Assembly: GCA_023055355.1 (NCBI GenBank)
Contig: JALJCS010000055.1
Span: forward strand, 310,001-374,000
DNA from: Agelaius tricolor
Lineage: Eukaryota; Chordata; Aves; Passeriformes; Icteridae
Direction of reading: 5' to 3'
DNA: 64,000 nt
How positions within the stretch are numbered: the stretch's first letter is position 1; each line of letters starts with the position of its first letter. A model generated the notes under the pieces. The model was not told where the DNA came from, searched no databases, and was given only the letters and a program-made list of their open reading frames with translations. Positions 44,943 through 55,638 of this stretch are shown piece after piece. A program made the translations under genes and the position numbers.

Positions 44943-45580
44943 GTGATGGGAGCTGTAGGCGCGGGTCTAATACAGTTTAACGGGGCCGGGGAGCATCACG
45001 GGAGTTCAAAGCGCAGCTGCAATGGCTCTCGGTGGGGCGCGGGGCATGACGGGAGATGAAGTCCCGGCTGGAAAAGCTCTGGACGTGCGCCGCGGAGCAT
45101 GATGGGAGCCGTAGTCCCGGAAGTGGTTCGAACGCTTTGTTTAGGGGTCTGGGAAGGCACTTGGGGGACACTTTTGCGTCCGAGCCGCGACTTGAGATCC
45201 TCGTGGTAACGTAAACGGTTCGAGAGAACTTGCGGGGAGCTCGGGGAGCTCTAACCGGGCTCTTTAGGTGCGGGGTACAGCAGGAGCTTTCGGCGCGGGA
45301 CTGTTCTGAGAGGCTCTGGGGCCGCGGGGGATGAGAGGAGATGAATTCCCAGAAGTGGCTGTACCGGGCATCTGTGGGGTTGGGAGCACTGGGGGGTCCG
45401 GGGACGCTTCTGGGGGGTCCCGAATGGGCGCTGAGAGATCCTGGAGGGTCCCAGGGACACTTAAGGGACAAAGAGGGGACGGTTACCGGGGGTTCTGTGG
45501 AGCGCGGGGCATGACGGGCGTTGTAGTCCCGGCTCCAATGGGGCTCAATCGGGCCGCGGGGCATGACGGGAGTTGTAAGC
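44943..45580 (-). promoter_or_regulatory. Array of ZNF143/THAP11-like motifs in a CpG-rich region (left arm)
   Basis: The minus-strand core resembles ACTACAACTCCCATCATGC, the known composite site of ZNF143 (Staf) and THAP11 (Ronin) found in many housekeeping promoters. Strong matches are at 45044-45067, 45097-45120, 45509-45532 and 45561-45580. Weaker ones are near 44943-44960, 44993-45010 and 45329-45355. Several are followed by cccgg on the same side, so the repeat unit is larger than the motif. An inverted CCAAT box (gattggctg, about 45640) lies beside the array. No transcript starting here was identified. Mirrored at 48957-49594. Confidence 0.6.
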
Positions 45581-45719
45581 ACAATGAAAATAAATATATT
45601 GCCCACCCTAGGCACCTCCCCCGAGGTCCCTTTCCAGGCGCTGATTGGCTGCGGGTGGTGATGGGCGGAAGCCTCGGCAAATGGGATGCGGTGGCGGCGG
45701 GAACAGCCCATTCAACCTC

Positions 45720-46055
45720 TCCAGTCCCTCCCAGTACAGCCCAGTTCATCCCCAGTACTACCCCAGTACAACCCCAGTGCCCCTCCAATCCCTCCCAGGA
45801 CAGCCCAGTAAAACCCCAGTTCCTCCCCAGTCCCTCCCAATACACCTGAGTGTACATTCCCAGTCCCTTCCAGTTCCTACTCAATGTCATCCACAGGATG
45901 CCCCAGTGTCTCCCAGTCTTCCTCCAACGTTCCCAGTGTCCCCTGTATGTCCCAGTCCTCCCCAGTGTCACTCCCAGTATGTCCCAGTGTCTCCCACAGC
46001 ATTCCCAGTGTTCCCCAGTATGTCCCAGTCCTCCCCAGTGTTTCCAAGGACAGTT
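45720..46055. repeat. CCCAGT-rich minisatellite (left arm)
   Basis: Many short units of 'cccagt' plus 4-12 variable bases (ccccagt, tcccagt, gtgtcccagt). Mirrored as actggg units at 48482-48817. Confidence 0.8.
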
Positions 46056-46813
46056 TAATTTCTCTCGGTGCCCGTGGCAGCCAAACACAGCAGTGGGGTC
46101 AGTGCAGCGCCCTTGCAGTGGCCCAGTGCAGCTTGGGCTGATGATCCACCCTCACAGCTGGCCCAGGGCAGCTCTGCAGTGGCTTTGGTGGCACCTGGGG
46201 CTGGCACACACCTGAGCAGTGTGTCTGTTTGCAGTGGGGAAACTCAGGAGTTTGAGATTGCTGCAAAAAGCACAAAAAGGGAAAACCCCTCTTAGGCTGG
46301 GTGCAGCCAGCTCTCCAAGCACAGCAGCTCCCAGGGCAGTGAGGACAGACAGGATGGGGCTGGGCAATGTGGAGCAAGGTTGTCCACACTGGGTCAGAGC
46401 TCCAGGCACAGCTTCTGTGAGCAGGCCAGGGCTGCTGAGGAGAGACCCTGGGTCAATATCAATCACAGAATGCTGCAATCACCTCTGCTCTAAAGAGAAA
46501 TTTAATAAAAGACACCCTTTAAATAGGAATGTGTATTCCTTACAAGTTCTTTGAAATCTTTTTCCATAACTGGACAAGGAAAACTTTAATGACCCTCTCA
46601 GGGCTTTGGTGTTGTTTGCATCAGACTCAGTGCCTGAGAGTGTCTTGAAAAAACTTGTTGAAAACTCCAAGTCAGCTTCAAACTCCAAATTTTCTTGACG
46701 TTTTAATGGATCCCACTGAGGGACTCGACTTGGAAAATGTCCCCAGGTTCCAGGTAGAGCAGAACACTGGAGGCAGTGATGACAGGTGGGGACAAGCAAG
46801 GCAAATGTGTCTC

Positions 46814-47222
46814 TGATAGTGGAGCCCTGGAAAATGTTAAAAATAGTCTTTGAAAATATTGCGCTTTGTGTTTTCTCAGATCACTGCACCTGTGTAGGCA
46901 GTATGATAAAAGATATAATTGTTAGATGTGGTGATTGTTTAGTAATTAAATATAATTATTTTATAAACATAAGAAGAATAGTGAGAAACTATGTTGGAAA
47001 TTTAAATAGGGCTATGTTTAGCTGAAATCTGTGTATACAATAGAACAATATAAGTTTAATAATTAACATGAAAGTTATGTAATGATAGAGTATAAAACAC
47101 GTTCACCTCGAATGTATGGTCGGAATCAGATTTGGGTGGAAACTACCCTGATTCCCAGAGCTCTTGAAAAAAAAGCACTGCATATAATCGCTTATGTGAT
47201 TATGTGTTTTTGAACGCTAACA
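46814..47222 (+). mobile_element. Solo LTR beside the palindrome centre (left side only)
   Basis: 409 bp, TGATAGTGGAGC...GAACGCTAACA, with tctc on each side (46810-46813 and 47223-47226), a 4-bp target-site duplication. It has gtataaaacacg (TATA-like) and a short 3' part. The opposite arm (complement of 47708-47735) shows the empty site, 'gtctctggtgctgagc'. The LTR plus duplication, 413 bp, equals exactly the change in mirror offset from 94,537 to 94,950. Confidence 0.88.
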
Positions 47223-47329
47223 TCTCTGGTGCTGAGCAAACCTGGATGTGTTTCAGGAATGCAAAGGGCCAAGGCCTGAGCCCCAGCCCCTGGCCAGGCA
47301 GATCCTGTCCCTCCCTCATTGCTCAGGGC

Positions 47330-47620
47330 CGACAGCCTGCAGGGACAGAGGCGCAGGGCAGGGACACCGTAGGACAGCCTGGGCTGCACAGGGCACAGGG
47401 ATGGGCAGCAGCTGCAAGACAGCCCTGCCAGAGCCAACTTGGGCAGCACTTTGGCCATGGCTGCTGGCCCTGGGCCTGAGGCCACGAGAGGACAAGTGAC
47501 CCTTGCAGGCCTGGGGCCTCATTGCCTCCTTGTCCCTGCTCAGCAGCCTGGCAGGGGCTGCCCCATGCTCCTGCCCTTGGGATTGCCCATCCCCACATCC
47601 CAGTGCCCATCCTGGGAAGA
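47330..47620. other. Palindrome spacer (centre)
   Basis: About 290 bp with no mirror partner, GC-rich, no gene seen. The innermost matching bases are about 47223-47329 against 47621-47727. Confidence 0.7.
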
Positions 47621-48481
47621 GCCCTCAGCAACGAGGGAGGGACAGGATCTGCCTGGCCAGGGGCTGGGGCTCAGGCCTTGGCCCTTTGCATTCCTGAAAC
47701 ACATCCAGGTTTGCTCAGCACCAGAGACACCTTTGCCTTGCTTGTCCCCAGCTGCCATCACTGCCTCCAGTGTTCTGCTCTACCTGGAACCTGGGGACAC
47801 TTTCCCAGTCGTGTCCCTCAGTGGGACCGATTAAAACTTCAAGAAAATTTGGAGTCTAAATTTAACTCTAAGTTCTTGAGAAGTTTTTTCAAGACACTCT
47901 CAGGCACTGAGTCTGATGCAAACAACACCAAAGCCCTGAGAGGGTCATTAAAGTTTTCCTTGTCCAGTTATGGAAAAAGATTTCAAAGAACTTGTAAGGA
48001 ATACACATTCCTATTTAAAGGGTGTCTTTTATTAAATTTCTCTTTAGAGCAGAGGTGATTGCAGCATTCTGTGATTGATATTGACCCAGGGTCTCTCCTC
48101 AGCAGCCCTGGCCTGCTCACAGAAGCTGTGCCTGGAGCTCTGACCCAGTGTGGACAACCTTGCTCCACATTGCCCAGCCCCATCCTGTCTGTCCTCACTG
48201 CCCTGGGAGCTGCTGTGCTTGGAGAGCTGGCTGCACCCAGCCTAAGAGGGGTTTTCCCTTTTTGTGCTTTTTGCAGCAATCTCAAACTCCTGAGTTTCCC
48301 CACTGCAAACAGACACACTGCTCAGGTGTGTGCCAGCCCCAGGTGCCACCAAAGCCACTGCAGAGCTGCCCTGGGCCAGCTGTGAGGGTGGATCATCAGC
48401 CCAAGCTGCACTGGGCCACTGCAAGGGCGCTGCACTGACCCCACTGCTGTGTTTGGCTGCCACGGGCACCGAGAGAAATTA

Positions 48482-48817
48482 AACTGTCCTTGGAAACACT
48501 GGGGAGGACTGGGACATACTGGGGAACACTGGGAATGCTGTGGGAGACACTGGGACATACTGGGAGTGACACTGGGGAGGACTGGGACATACAGGGGACA
48601 CTGGGAACGTTGGAGGAAGACTGGGAGACACTGGGGCATCCTGTGGATGACATTGAGTAGGAACTGGAAGGGACTGGGAATGTACACTCAGGTGTATTGG
48701 GAGGGACTGGGGAGGAACTGGGGTTTTACTGGGCTGTCCTGGGAGGGATTGGAGGGGCACTGGGGTTGTACTGGGGTAGTACTGGGGATGAACTGGGCTG
48801 TACTGGGAGGGACTGGA
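48482..48817. repeat. ACTGGG minisatellite (right arm)
   Basis: Mirror copy of 45720-46055, apparently identical. Units such as actgggacat and actggggagg. Confidence 0.8.
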
Positions 48818-48956
48818 GAGGTTGAATGGGCTGTTCCCGCCGCCACCGCATCCCATTTGCCGAGGCTTCCGCCCATCACCACCCGCAGCCAATCAGCGCC
48901 TGGAAAGGGACCTCGGGGGAGGTGCCTAGGGTGGGCAATATATTTATTTTCATTGT

Positions 48957-49594
48957 GCTTACAACTCCCGTCATGCCCCGCGGCCCGATTGAGCCCCATT
49001 GGAGCCGGGACTACAACGCCCGTCATGCCCCGCGCTCCACAGAACCCCCGGTAACCGTCCCCTCTTTGTCCCTTAAGTGTCCCTGGGACCCTCCAGGATC
49101 TCTCAGCGCCCATTCGGGACCCCCCAGAAGCGTCCCCGGACCCCCCAGTGCTCCCAACCCCACAGATGCCCGGTACAGCCACTTCTGGGAATTCATCTCC
49201 TCTCATCCCCCGCGGCCCCAGAGCCTCTCAGAACAGTCCCGCGCCGAAAGCTCCTGCTGTACCCCGCACCTAAAGAGCCCGGTTAGAGCTCCCCGAGCTC
49301 CCCGCAAGTTCTCTCGAACCGTTTACGTTACCACGAGGATCTCAAGTCGCGGCTCGGACGCAAAAGTGTCCCCCAAGTGCCTTCCCAGACCCCTAAACAA
49401 AGCGTTCGAACCACTTCCGGGACTACGGCTCCCATCATGCTCCGCGGCGCACGTCCAGAGCTTTTCCAGCCGGGACTTCATCTCCCGTCATGCCCCGCGC
49501 CCCACCGAGAGCCATTGCAGCTGCGCTTTGAACTCCCGTGATGCTCCCCGGCCCCGTTAAACTGTATTAGACCCGCGCCTACAGCTCCCATCAC
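48957..49594 (+). promoter_or_regulatory. Array of ZNF143/THAP11-like motifs (right arm)
   Basis: Mirror of 44943-45580. Plus-strand examples are gactacaacgcccgtcatgc (about 49010-49029) and gactacggctcccatcatgc (about 49422-49441). With the left array, two CpG-rich arrays face each other about 3.4 kb apart across the palindrome centre. An upright CCAAT box (gcagccaatcagc) is near 48890. Confidence 0.6.
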
Positions 49595-49596
49595 CC

Positions 49597-49877
49597 CCCG
49601 CGCCCCAGAGAGCCCCATCAGAGCCCCCCAAGGGCCCACCTGGACCCCGAAGTGCCCCAAATTCTCCTCCCTGACTTCCAAGGGCCCCCCTGGACCCCCA
49701 AGTGCTGTCCCGGACCCCGAACTGTCCCTCGGAATCCCTGAGTGCCCCTCCAAGTGCCCACCCAGCTCCCCTAAGTGTCCTCCAGACCCTCAAGTTCTCT
49801 CTGAATTCCCTCCCCAGACCCAGAACTGCCCCAAATGTGCCCCAGAAAGTTCTCCACGGACCCCAAAGTGGCCCCTT
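49597..49877. repeat. C-rich degenerate minisatellite (right arm)
   Basis: Mirror of 44660-44940. Confidence 0.6.
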
Positions 49878-50224
49878 TTATCCTGTCTGTGAAAATGATA
49901 AAAAAGATGACAGAAGGATTTAAAAAAGGACTAATTAGCATAAAGAAGGAGAAATCAACAGTCACACTGGTCAATGAATCAATGAAGGGAATTGTGTTCC
50001 TTAGAACCTATGACCAATAAATTTTTTGCTTGCTAAAAAGGTATGAATTTTTAATATAAACATTCAAATTCGGTAATACAAATATAGCATAACTTTTATA
50101 AATAAGAAAAATAATTATAATGTTATTAATTCAGTAAATTTTATTTTTAAGGGGAAATGCATAATTATTTTTATATTTTGGGATGTCAGTCTGTAAGAGA
50201 CGGTCCAAACATCCCTCATCTGCC

Positions 50225-51067
50225 TGTGAGATGCAAAGCTGTGTTTTGTGTCAGGTACAAACAGGCGAAGTGTGTACTTGCAAATGCGAAATGTGTGGAC
50301 ATCGACAATGGGATAGTTGCGAATTCTAATAATAACTGATGAAAATAAAGCATGGAAAAAGGCCTTTGAACCTATCTTTTGTTTGCAATTAACCCTGGTT
50401 GATTTAGGAGCTTTGGAATTAAGGTGTTAAGGATGTTGCTTTTTGCTTCTATTTAATCCATAAAAAAGCTCTTCAATAATAACCTTTTGAAGTATAATTT
50501 TAGAATATTACTTGTATCCTTGAAACTATAGCTTTGGAACATATATATAGGAAATATGCTTATCTCACATCTTATTGAAGCAGAGAAAAACAGTTTGAGA
50601 AAGGAAGATGAATATCACCTCAAGGATTTATGGTTTCAACCAAAGGGAAGCTGGACATGACTGTTATGAGATTTATAGTCTCTGCAATTAAAAGGTGGAC
50701 CCACATCTGGGGAGCTGGACTCCACCACATGGAATTCGTCTTTCTTCTTTCGGAAACTGGACCATCACCATCTGGGGATACTCCTTTGAAAATACATCCT
50801 GAGAAATTAAAATCACAATAGTGTATAGAATTTTGATGTAATAATTTGGAATAAAAATTGCTGATGAGTAAAAATTGGAAATAGAAACTGTTGAAAAAAA
50901 CTGATGAGTACCCCTATAAATACCTGTAACCATCAATTATCGGTGTGCAGTTGGAGGGAAAACTTCCCCCACTGTACCCAGTGCTGTATTGCCCATACTG
51001 GACCATATTAATTAATAAATTGATTGCTGCTTGAATATTGGCTGAGTCAAGCTTCTTATTCATAACA
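50225..51067 (+). mobile_element. Solo LTR (right arm)
   Basis: Mirror of 43470-44312. On this strand it reads TGTGAGATGCAAAG...CTTATTCATAACA with AATAAATTGATTGC near the 3' end. Same 4-bp flank, tgcc on both sides. Confidence 0.75.
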
Positions 51068-51246
51068 TGCCTCACAACCGCTTTCAAGGACAGAGCTTGA
51101 AGCCCTCCCCAAGGACTGAGACCCTTCAAATTCTAACCCAGGGGTGCTGGCCTGACTGGAGCAGGGTGTCTGCTATGGGAAGCGGGATGTTTCCCATAGG
51201 AACCAGTCCTGTAACAACGGGCCCCGCTCACTGCTGGCACCGGTTT

Positions 51247-51286
51247 GTGCTTGAATATTGGCCTAGTCAAGTTTCTCATTTATAAC
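51247..51286 (+). mobile_element. 40-bp LTR terminal fragment (right arm)
   Basis: Mirror of 43251-43290. Confidence 0.5.
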
Positions 51287-53324
51287 AGTCCCAAAGGGAT
51301 CTGGGCAGATCAGGATCCAATGGCTGCAGTAGGTGTGCCATTCCTAAATCCAGTCTGGGAGAGCCACGGCCGTGTTGCTGTGTGAGCTCTGAGGTATCTG
51401 ATGGTGGGAGATGCTCAGGTTTGTCCTGTTTGCATCCCCAGCTCCTGCAGAGCCGCTGTCAAACAGCGCCAGGGGATGCTCCTGGCACCGACCCTGGCCT
51501 GGCTCAGGGCTCAGTTTTCCTCCATCAATCCCACTTCAGAGCTTCACTCTGGGGGGAAGGTGTTAGTGGGTCCGGAGCAGCACAATCCAGAGAATTGGAG
51601 GATGGCTTTATGTTGGTAATTCTGGGAATGGGTTTCTCTGGCAGGATGCTGGACACCAGGGATTTCTGCCCTCCTTTCTCAGGAGAGTTTGGGTTTCTCG
51701 TGTCAGTGCTGTTCCACAGCTCCCACCATCCCTGCTCCTTTCATTGACACTTCCCCAGCTTCCCAGTGTCCTTTCTGAGGGGGAAGAAAGGAACATCCAT
51801 GGTGGCACCCCTTGGCTGCCTGGGGCTCCAGCTGCTCCTGGAGCTGCAGCGTGTCCGGCACAGCCGCTGTCAGTGGGGCTGGGCCTTGGTTCAGGCCCCA
51901 CAGTCCCTGTCAGTGCCCACTCCCCACTGGGCTCACGCTCTGGCCGTGTGGGGCTGCTGAAGGCTCAGCGGCTCTGGCTGAGCACTCCCAGCTCTGCAGC
52001 TCCTGACTCATCCCAGGGATGGGGTCCCGCAGCCCCGGTCGGGGCCGTGTTGCCTACGGGGCCCTGCTTTGGGGTGGCCATGGGCACCTGCTGTTCCTCC
52101 ACCCTCAGCAGCCCCACAGCAGAAGGGTCCTCTGGGAGCCCAGGCAAGGGATCCAGCTGTGCAATTCCCTCTGTGTCCACAGCAGCTCTCCCAAAAGTCC
52201 TTTGGGCTCCCTGAAATCCTGTCTCCTGAGGTGATCCATGCCAGGGAGTCCCAGGGCCTCTGGGCCAGTCCCAGGGGGTGTTTTTGCCATTCCCAGTCGT
52301 GGTCACTTCAGCTGCTGATGTGCTCAGGCCTGAGTGGCAGCCCTCAGCCAGAGCTGGCTTACAGGACAAACCCTGGGCATTATGTGACTAACACCATCAG
52401 TTTTAGTTAGCTAAAAATAGAAGACCAAGGTGCTTCTGCAGGTGTTTAACACCAAGCCAGCTGCTTTGGAGACTTTCACATAATCTTGTGTAGTTACCTG
52501 CAAGAAATGTATCACTCTAAGAAATTTTCCCAACTGACATGAATAGAGGCTTGTAGGATATTTTAGGGGAAACCCTCCAAGCCAGGGACTGGGCTCTGGC
52601 CAAGCCATGGGTCCTCCTGGTCAGCAAAAGTGCCAGGAGACCCAGGAGTTCATGGGCTAAAAATACAGTCCAGTTCCTTTGACTTGCTGATTTGGGCCTA
52701 AAAACCTGGACCCACTTTTGGAGCAAATTTGGAGACCTCACCTACGGGTGGATGCACAAGTGTTTTCCCAAGTGTTTGCAAGAGTTCTCCAGGTCCTCGC
52801 TGTGAAATGGGGCTCCCCAGCGACTGCAGACTCTGGGAGATGGTAAAGTATTTAAGCAATTGGGGATGTGTCTTTCTCAGTCCCTATCCTTTCTCTCCTG
52901 TAATAATGATTAGGTGCATTACCTTGCTTCTTTTTGCTTGTTGCTAAAGCCAAGCATGTAGTTGTATTGAATGTATAATTTTAATTTTGTGTTGCCTTAA
53001 CACTCACAGTAAAATAAGACCATTCTTCCCATTGGTTTCTGTGTTCTTTAAATCAGCCCTGTCAGCTGGCAGAACAGGTATCAGAACCTGATGAAAGCCA
53101 GGCTCTGCTGTGATCTAGCTGGGCCCATGGAATGCAGAGGGCCACTGTCAGTCCATGGAACCCATGGGAGCAAGGCTCAGATGTGAGAAAGGCGTGCACC
53201 AAGGAACCCCAGAGACCCTGATGGAGCCAGGGCTGCAGGGTGTCACAGAGGGAGGGACCTCATGGCAGCAGGAGAGCATTGTGAGGCTGGGGAACAACGG
53301 GACACCAAGGTTCCACTGGGACTT
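51287..53324. other. Non-coding right-arm stretch
   Basis: Mirror of 41213-43250. Carries interspersed repeat copy B at about 52407-52777. No gene supported. Confidence 0.45.
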
Positions 53325-53895
53325 GACAGAACCCCACGGACGTGAATGGCCTCAAACAGGGCCCAGAGACACTTCCCAGACAAAGCCCAGGGAGGGGGAT
53401 TTGCTTTATTCAGCGCCAGGTGTGCGGGGATATCTCCTCCTGACAGCACACAGAGATTACAATGGATGGTTATACTCTATGCACATTCATGGTTTTCCTT
53501 AGAAAAGGTGTGGTTATGCAAACGATCTCTCAGCACTCATTACCATCATTAGCATGTGCCAGGCGCAGGCGCAGTGCGCACTGGTGCTGGCACTGAGGAA
53601 GGCTCCGCGTCTTCCTCGGGGGTCTCCTGATGAAGGCTGGACATCTTCATCGCCGTGCCCTTTGCACCTTTCTCCTCCAGGCATGCACAGTCTCTTGTTG
53701 GCTGTTTCAGCAATTTCCTCACTGGTTTTAGCAAGCTCTGCCCTTCATTTCTGCCAGTTTTGTTCCCTGTTTCTTGCCAACATTCATCCTGTGTCTTGAG
53801 CTTGTGGCTGAATTTTTGCAAGCTTCCATATTGGGTGCAATGTCTCTTATTCTTGCTCAAGTATGCCTGGGCACAGTGCTTTTAACCCTTTCACA
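53325..53895 (-). mobile_element. LTR-like element (right arm)
   Basis: Mirror of 40642-41212; borders approximate. Confidence 0.5.
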
Positions 53896-54336
53896 GCCAA
53901 GGACTGGACAGCCACTCCTGGGCACTGGCAATTCCTGCAGGTGCACCCACCTTTGCAGACAATGAGGCTCCAACCTCACTGTGAGAGGGCCCAGCTTTTA
54001 CACTGGTAAACAAACAAGCTGACATCACTGCTGGTGTGGGAACATCTGGTTTCATTCTCCTGATTGGCTTCTCCCAAAGGCTGGCCAGGGCCCCAGGAGG
54101 AACCAAGGGAGGTGACTTTGACCATACAGCCCCAAACAAGGCCAGATGTCAGATTTCATGGCCTTGTCTGGCTTCTAAATACACAAAGGTCAATACATGT
54201 TTCACTAATGAGTGGCTACATCTATCACAGTGCTAATGACCATGCCTATTTCATCAGGGAGCAGATACAAAGATAACCTTTGGTCGGAAGGTTCATCCAG
54301 AGGCCACCTTGGGCTCAGGGCCTGCTGTTCAGGCCT

Positions 54337-54476
54337 CACTCAGGGCTGCTGTCCAGGCCTTGGCAGTTCAGGGACATGCTTTAGGGCTGGGCTTGGCACT
54401 GCTGGGTGAGCGGCTGCACTGGGTGAGCTCAGAGGGCTTTTCCAACAGAAAGGATCCTGTGATTCCATGATTCTAT
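54337..54476 (+). mobile_element. CR1-like 3' end fragment (right arm)
   Basis: Mirror of 40061-40200, reading '...ttttccaacagaaaggatcc...gattccatgattcta'. Confidence 0.6.
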
Positions 54477-54758
54477 CCACTGCATTCAGCTGGGTCCATG
54501 TTAGCAGCATTCATTTGCTCAGAAAGTCTCCTCTTGCCCAGCTCCTGTGGCCTGAGGCTTCAGCTCCTTCAGCTCCTGGTGCTGAGCTGCTCATGCTGAA
54601 CGAGACGACTCGGAGAGAAGAACACAGTCCATCCAATTCCTTCTGGGACACGCAGAGGGGAGGCTGTGCAAACAGGAGCATTGTTTGCTGTGGCCTCCTC
54701 TCTGCCCTTCACGCCTTTCAGCGCTTTGAACCAGCCAAGAGCTTTCTCCAAGAGTGCA

Positions 54759-55137
54759 ATGGAGCAGCTGTTCCTGCTCCTGGCTCTGGCTCTCTCCAGT
54801 CTCTGCCCTTGCCTGCTTCTGTCCCTCGTGCTGTGCCCTCTGTTTCCCCAGGGCTGGCTGGCTGCTGCCCAGGACTGTGGCACTGGCACAGATCCAGAGC
54901 TCCAGACCCTCCTTTCTGTGCCCTTGGAGCTGCCTGGGCACAGCAGCCTTTTCCATCTGCAAGCTCCCCATGGACAGGGAGTGCCCAGCTCTGTTCCTTA
55001 CACAGCCTCCAGGAGCCCAGGGCTGCCATCCCAAGTCCCTGCTGGCACTGGGGGCTTCCAGGTGCCTCAGGCTGCTGTGACACCGCTGCACACGGGAGGG
55101 AAGAGGCGCAGGGGCTGTGCTGAAAGTCAGCTCCATG

Positions 55138-55173
<36 letters not shown>

Positions 55174-55466
55174 GGGGTCATTTGTGCAGCCCTGGCCCAG
55201 AGTCAGGGATCAGATCCTGCCAGTCTCTTCCAGCCCTGGCTGCTCAGAGTTTGGGCCTTGGAGCCTCAGGTGGGCAAAGGCAGCTGCTCCGGGTCCCTCT
55301 GTGTGCCTGTGTGCAGCAGTGCTGCTCCATCAGTCTGTGCCCAGCAATGGGGAAAAGCCTCAGCCCTGCAGGGCCAGGAACTGCCGGGCTCTGCCTGAGC
55401 AGCTCAGCCAGCAGGAAGGGAGCTGCTCCACACGGGAACCAGGAGCAAAGGACATTCCTTTTATAG
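54759..55466 (+). CDS. 236-codon ORF with hydrophobic start and Leu run (right arm copy)
   Basis: Mirror of 39071-39778, with the same frame and same (CTG)11 run at 55140-55172. It lies 170 bp upstream of the 424-codon ORF on the same strand. The two could be exons of one gene, but no convincing splice pair was found. Function unknown. Confidence 0.25.
55140..55172. repeat. (CTG)11 run, right arm
   Basis: Eleven pure CTG units, identical in length to the left-arm run. Confidence 0.95.
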
Positions 55467-55638
55467 GACAGGTTTTCTGTTAAAAAAAAAAACAAAGAAA
55501 AAGAAATTATTAAAAACACAGAAAAGAATGTGAAAGATAAAAACAAAACCCAAGTGTGTAAAGAAAAATAGTGCATAACTTTGGATTAAGAGGTAACTGA
55601 TCTTTCTTAAAAAGAGAACTCAGTTATTTATTTTGTAA

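Larger units (their letters stand above)
31088..47329 (+). repeat. Left arm of large inverted repeat (palindrome)
   Basis: It is the reverse complement of 47621-64000. Pairing follows x + y = 95,088 at 31.1-31.9 kb, 95,063 near 34.1-34.7 kb, 95,165 at 35.3-35.9 kb, 94,537 from 35.95 to 46.81 kb, and 94,950 at 47.22-47.33 kb. Within about 35.46-46.656 kb the arms are almost base-identical; further out and at the very centre they differ visibly. The left end is only where the window cuts the right arm, so the repeat probably extends further. Confidence 0.95.

Noticed and set aside
44977..45711. 244-codon minus-strand frame (and mirror 48826-49560)
   Set aside because: It coincides with the repeated promoter-type motif array, and the protein is a translation of the repeat (HAPRSTE-type recurrences).
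45483..46088. 201-codon frame over the CCCAGT minisatellite (and mirror)
   Set aside because: Translation of the minisatellite (HWGILG/PVSPS repeats), not a gene.
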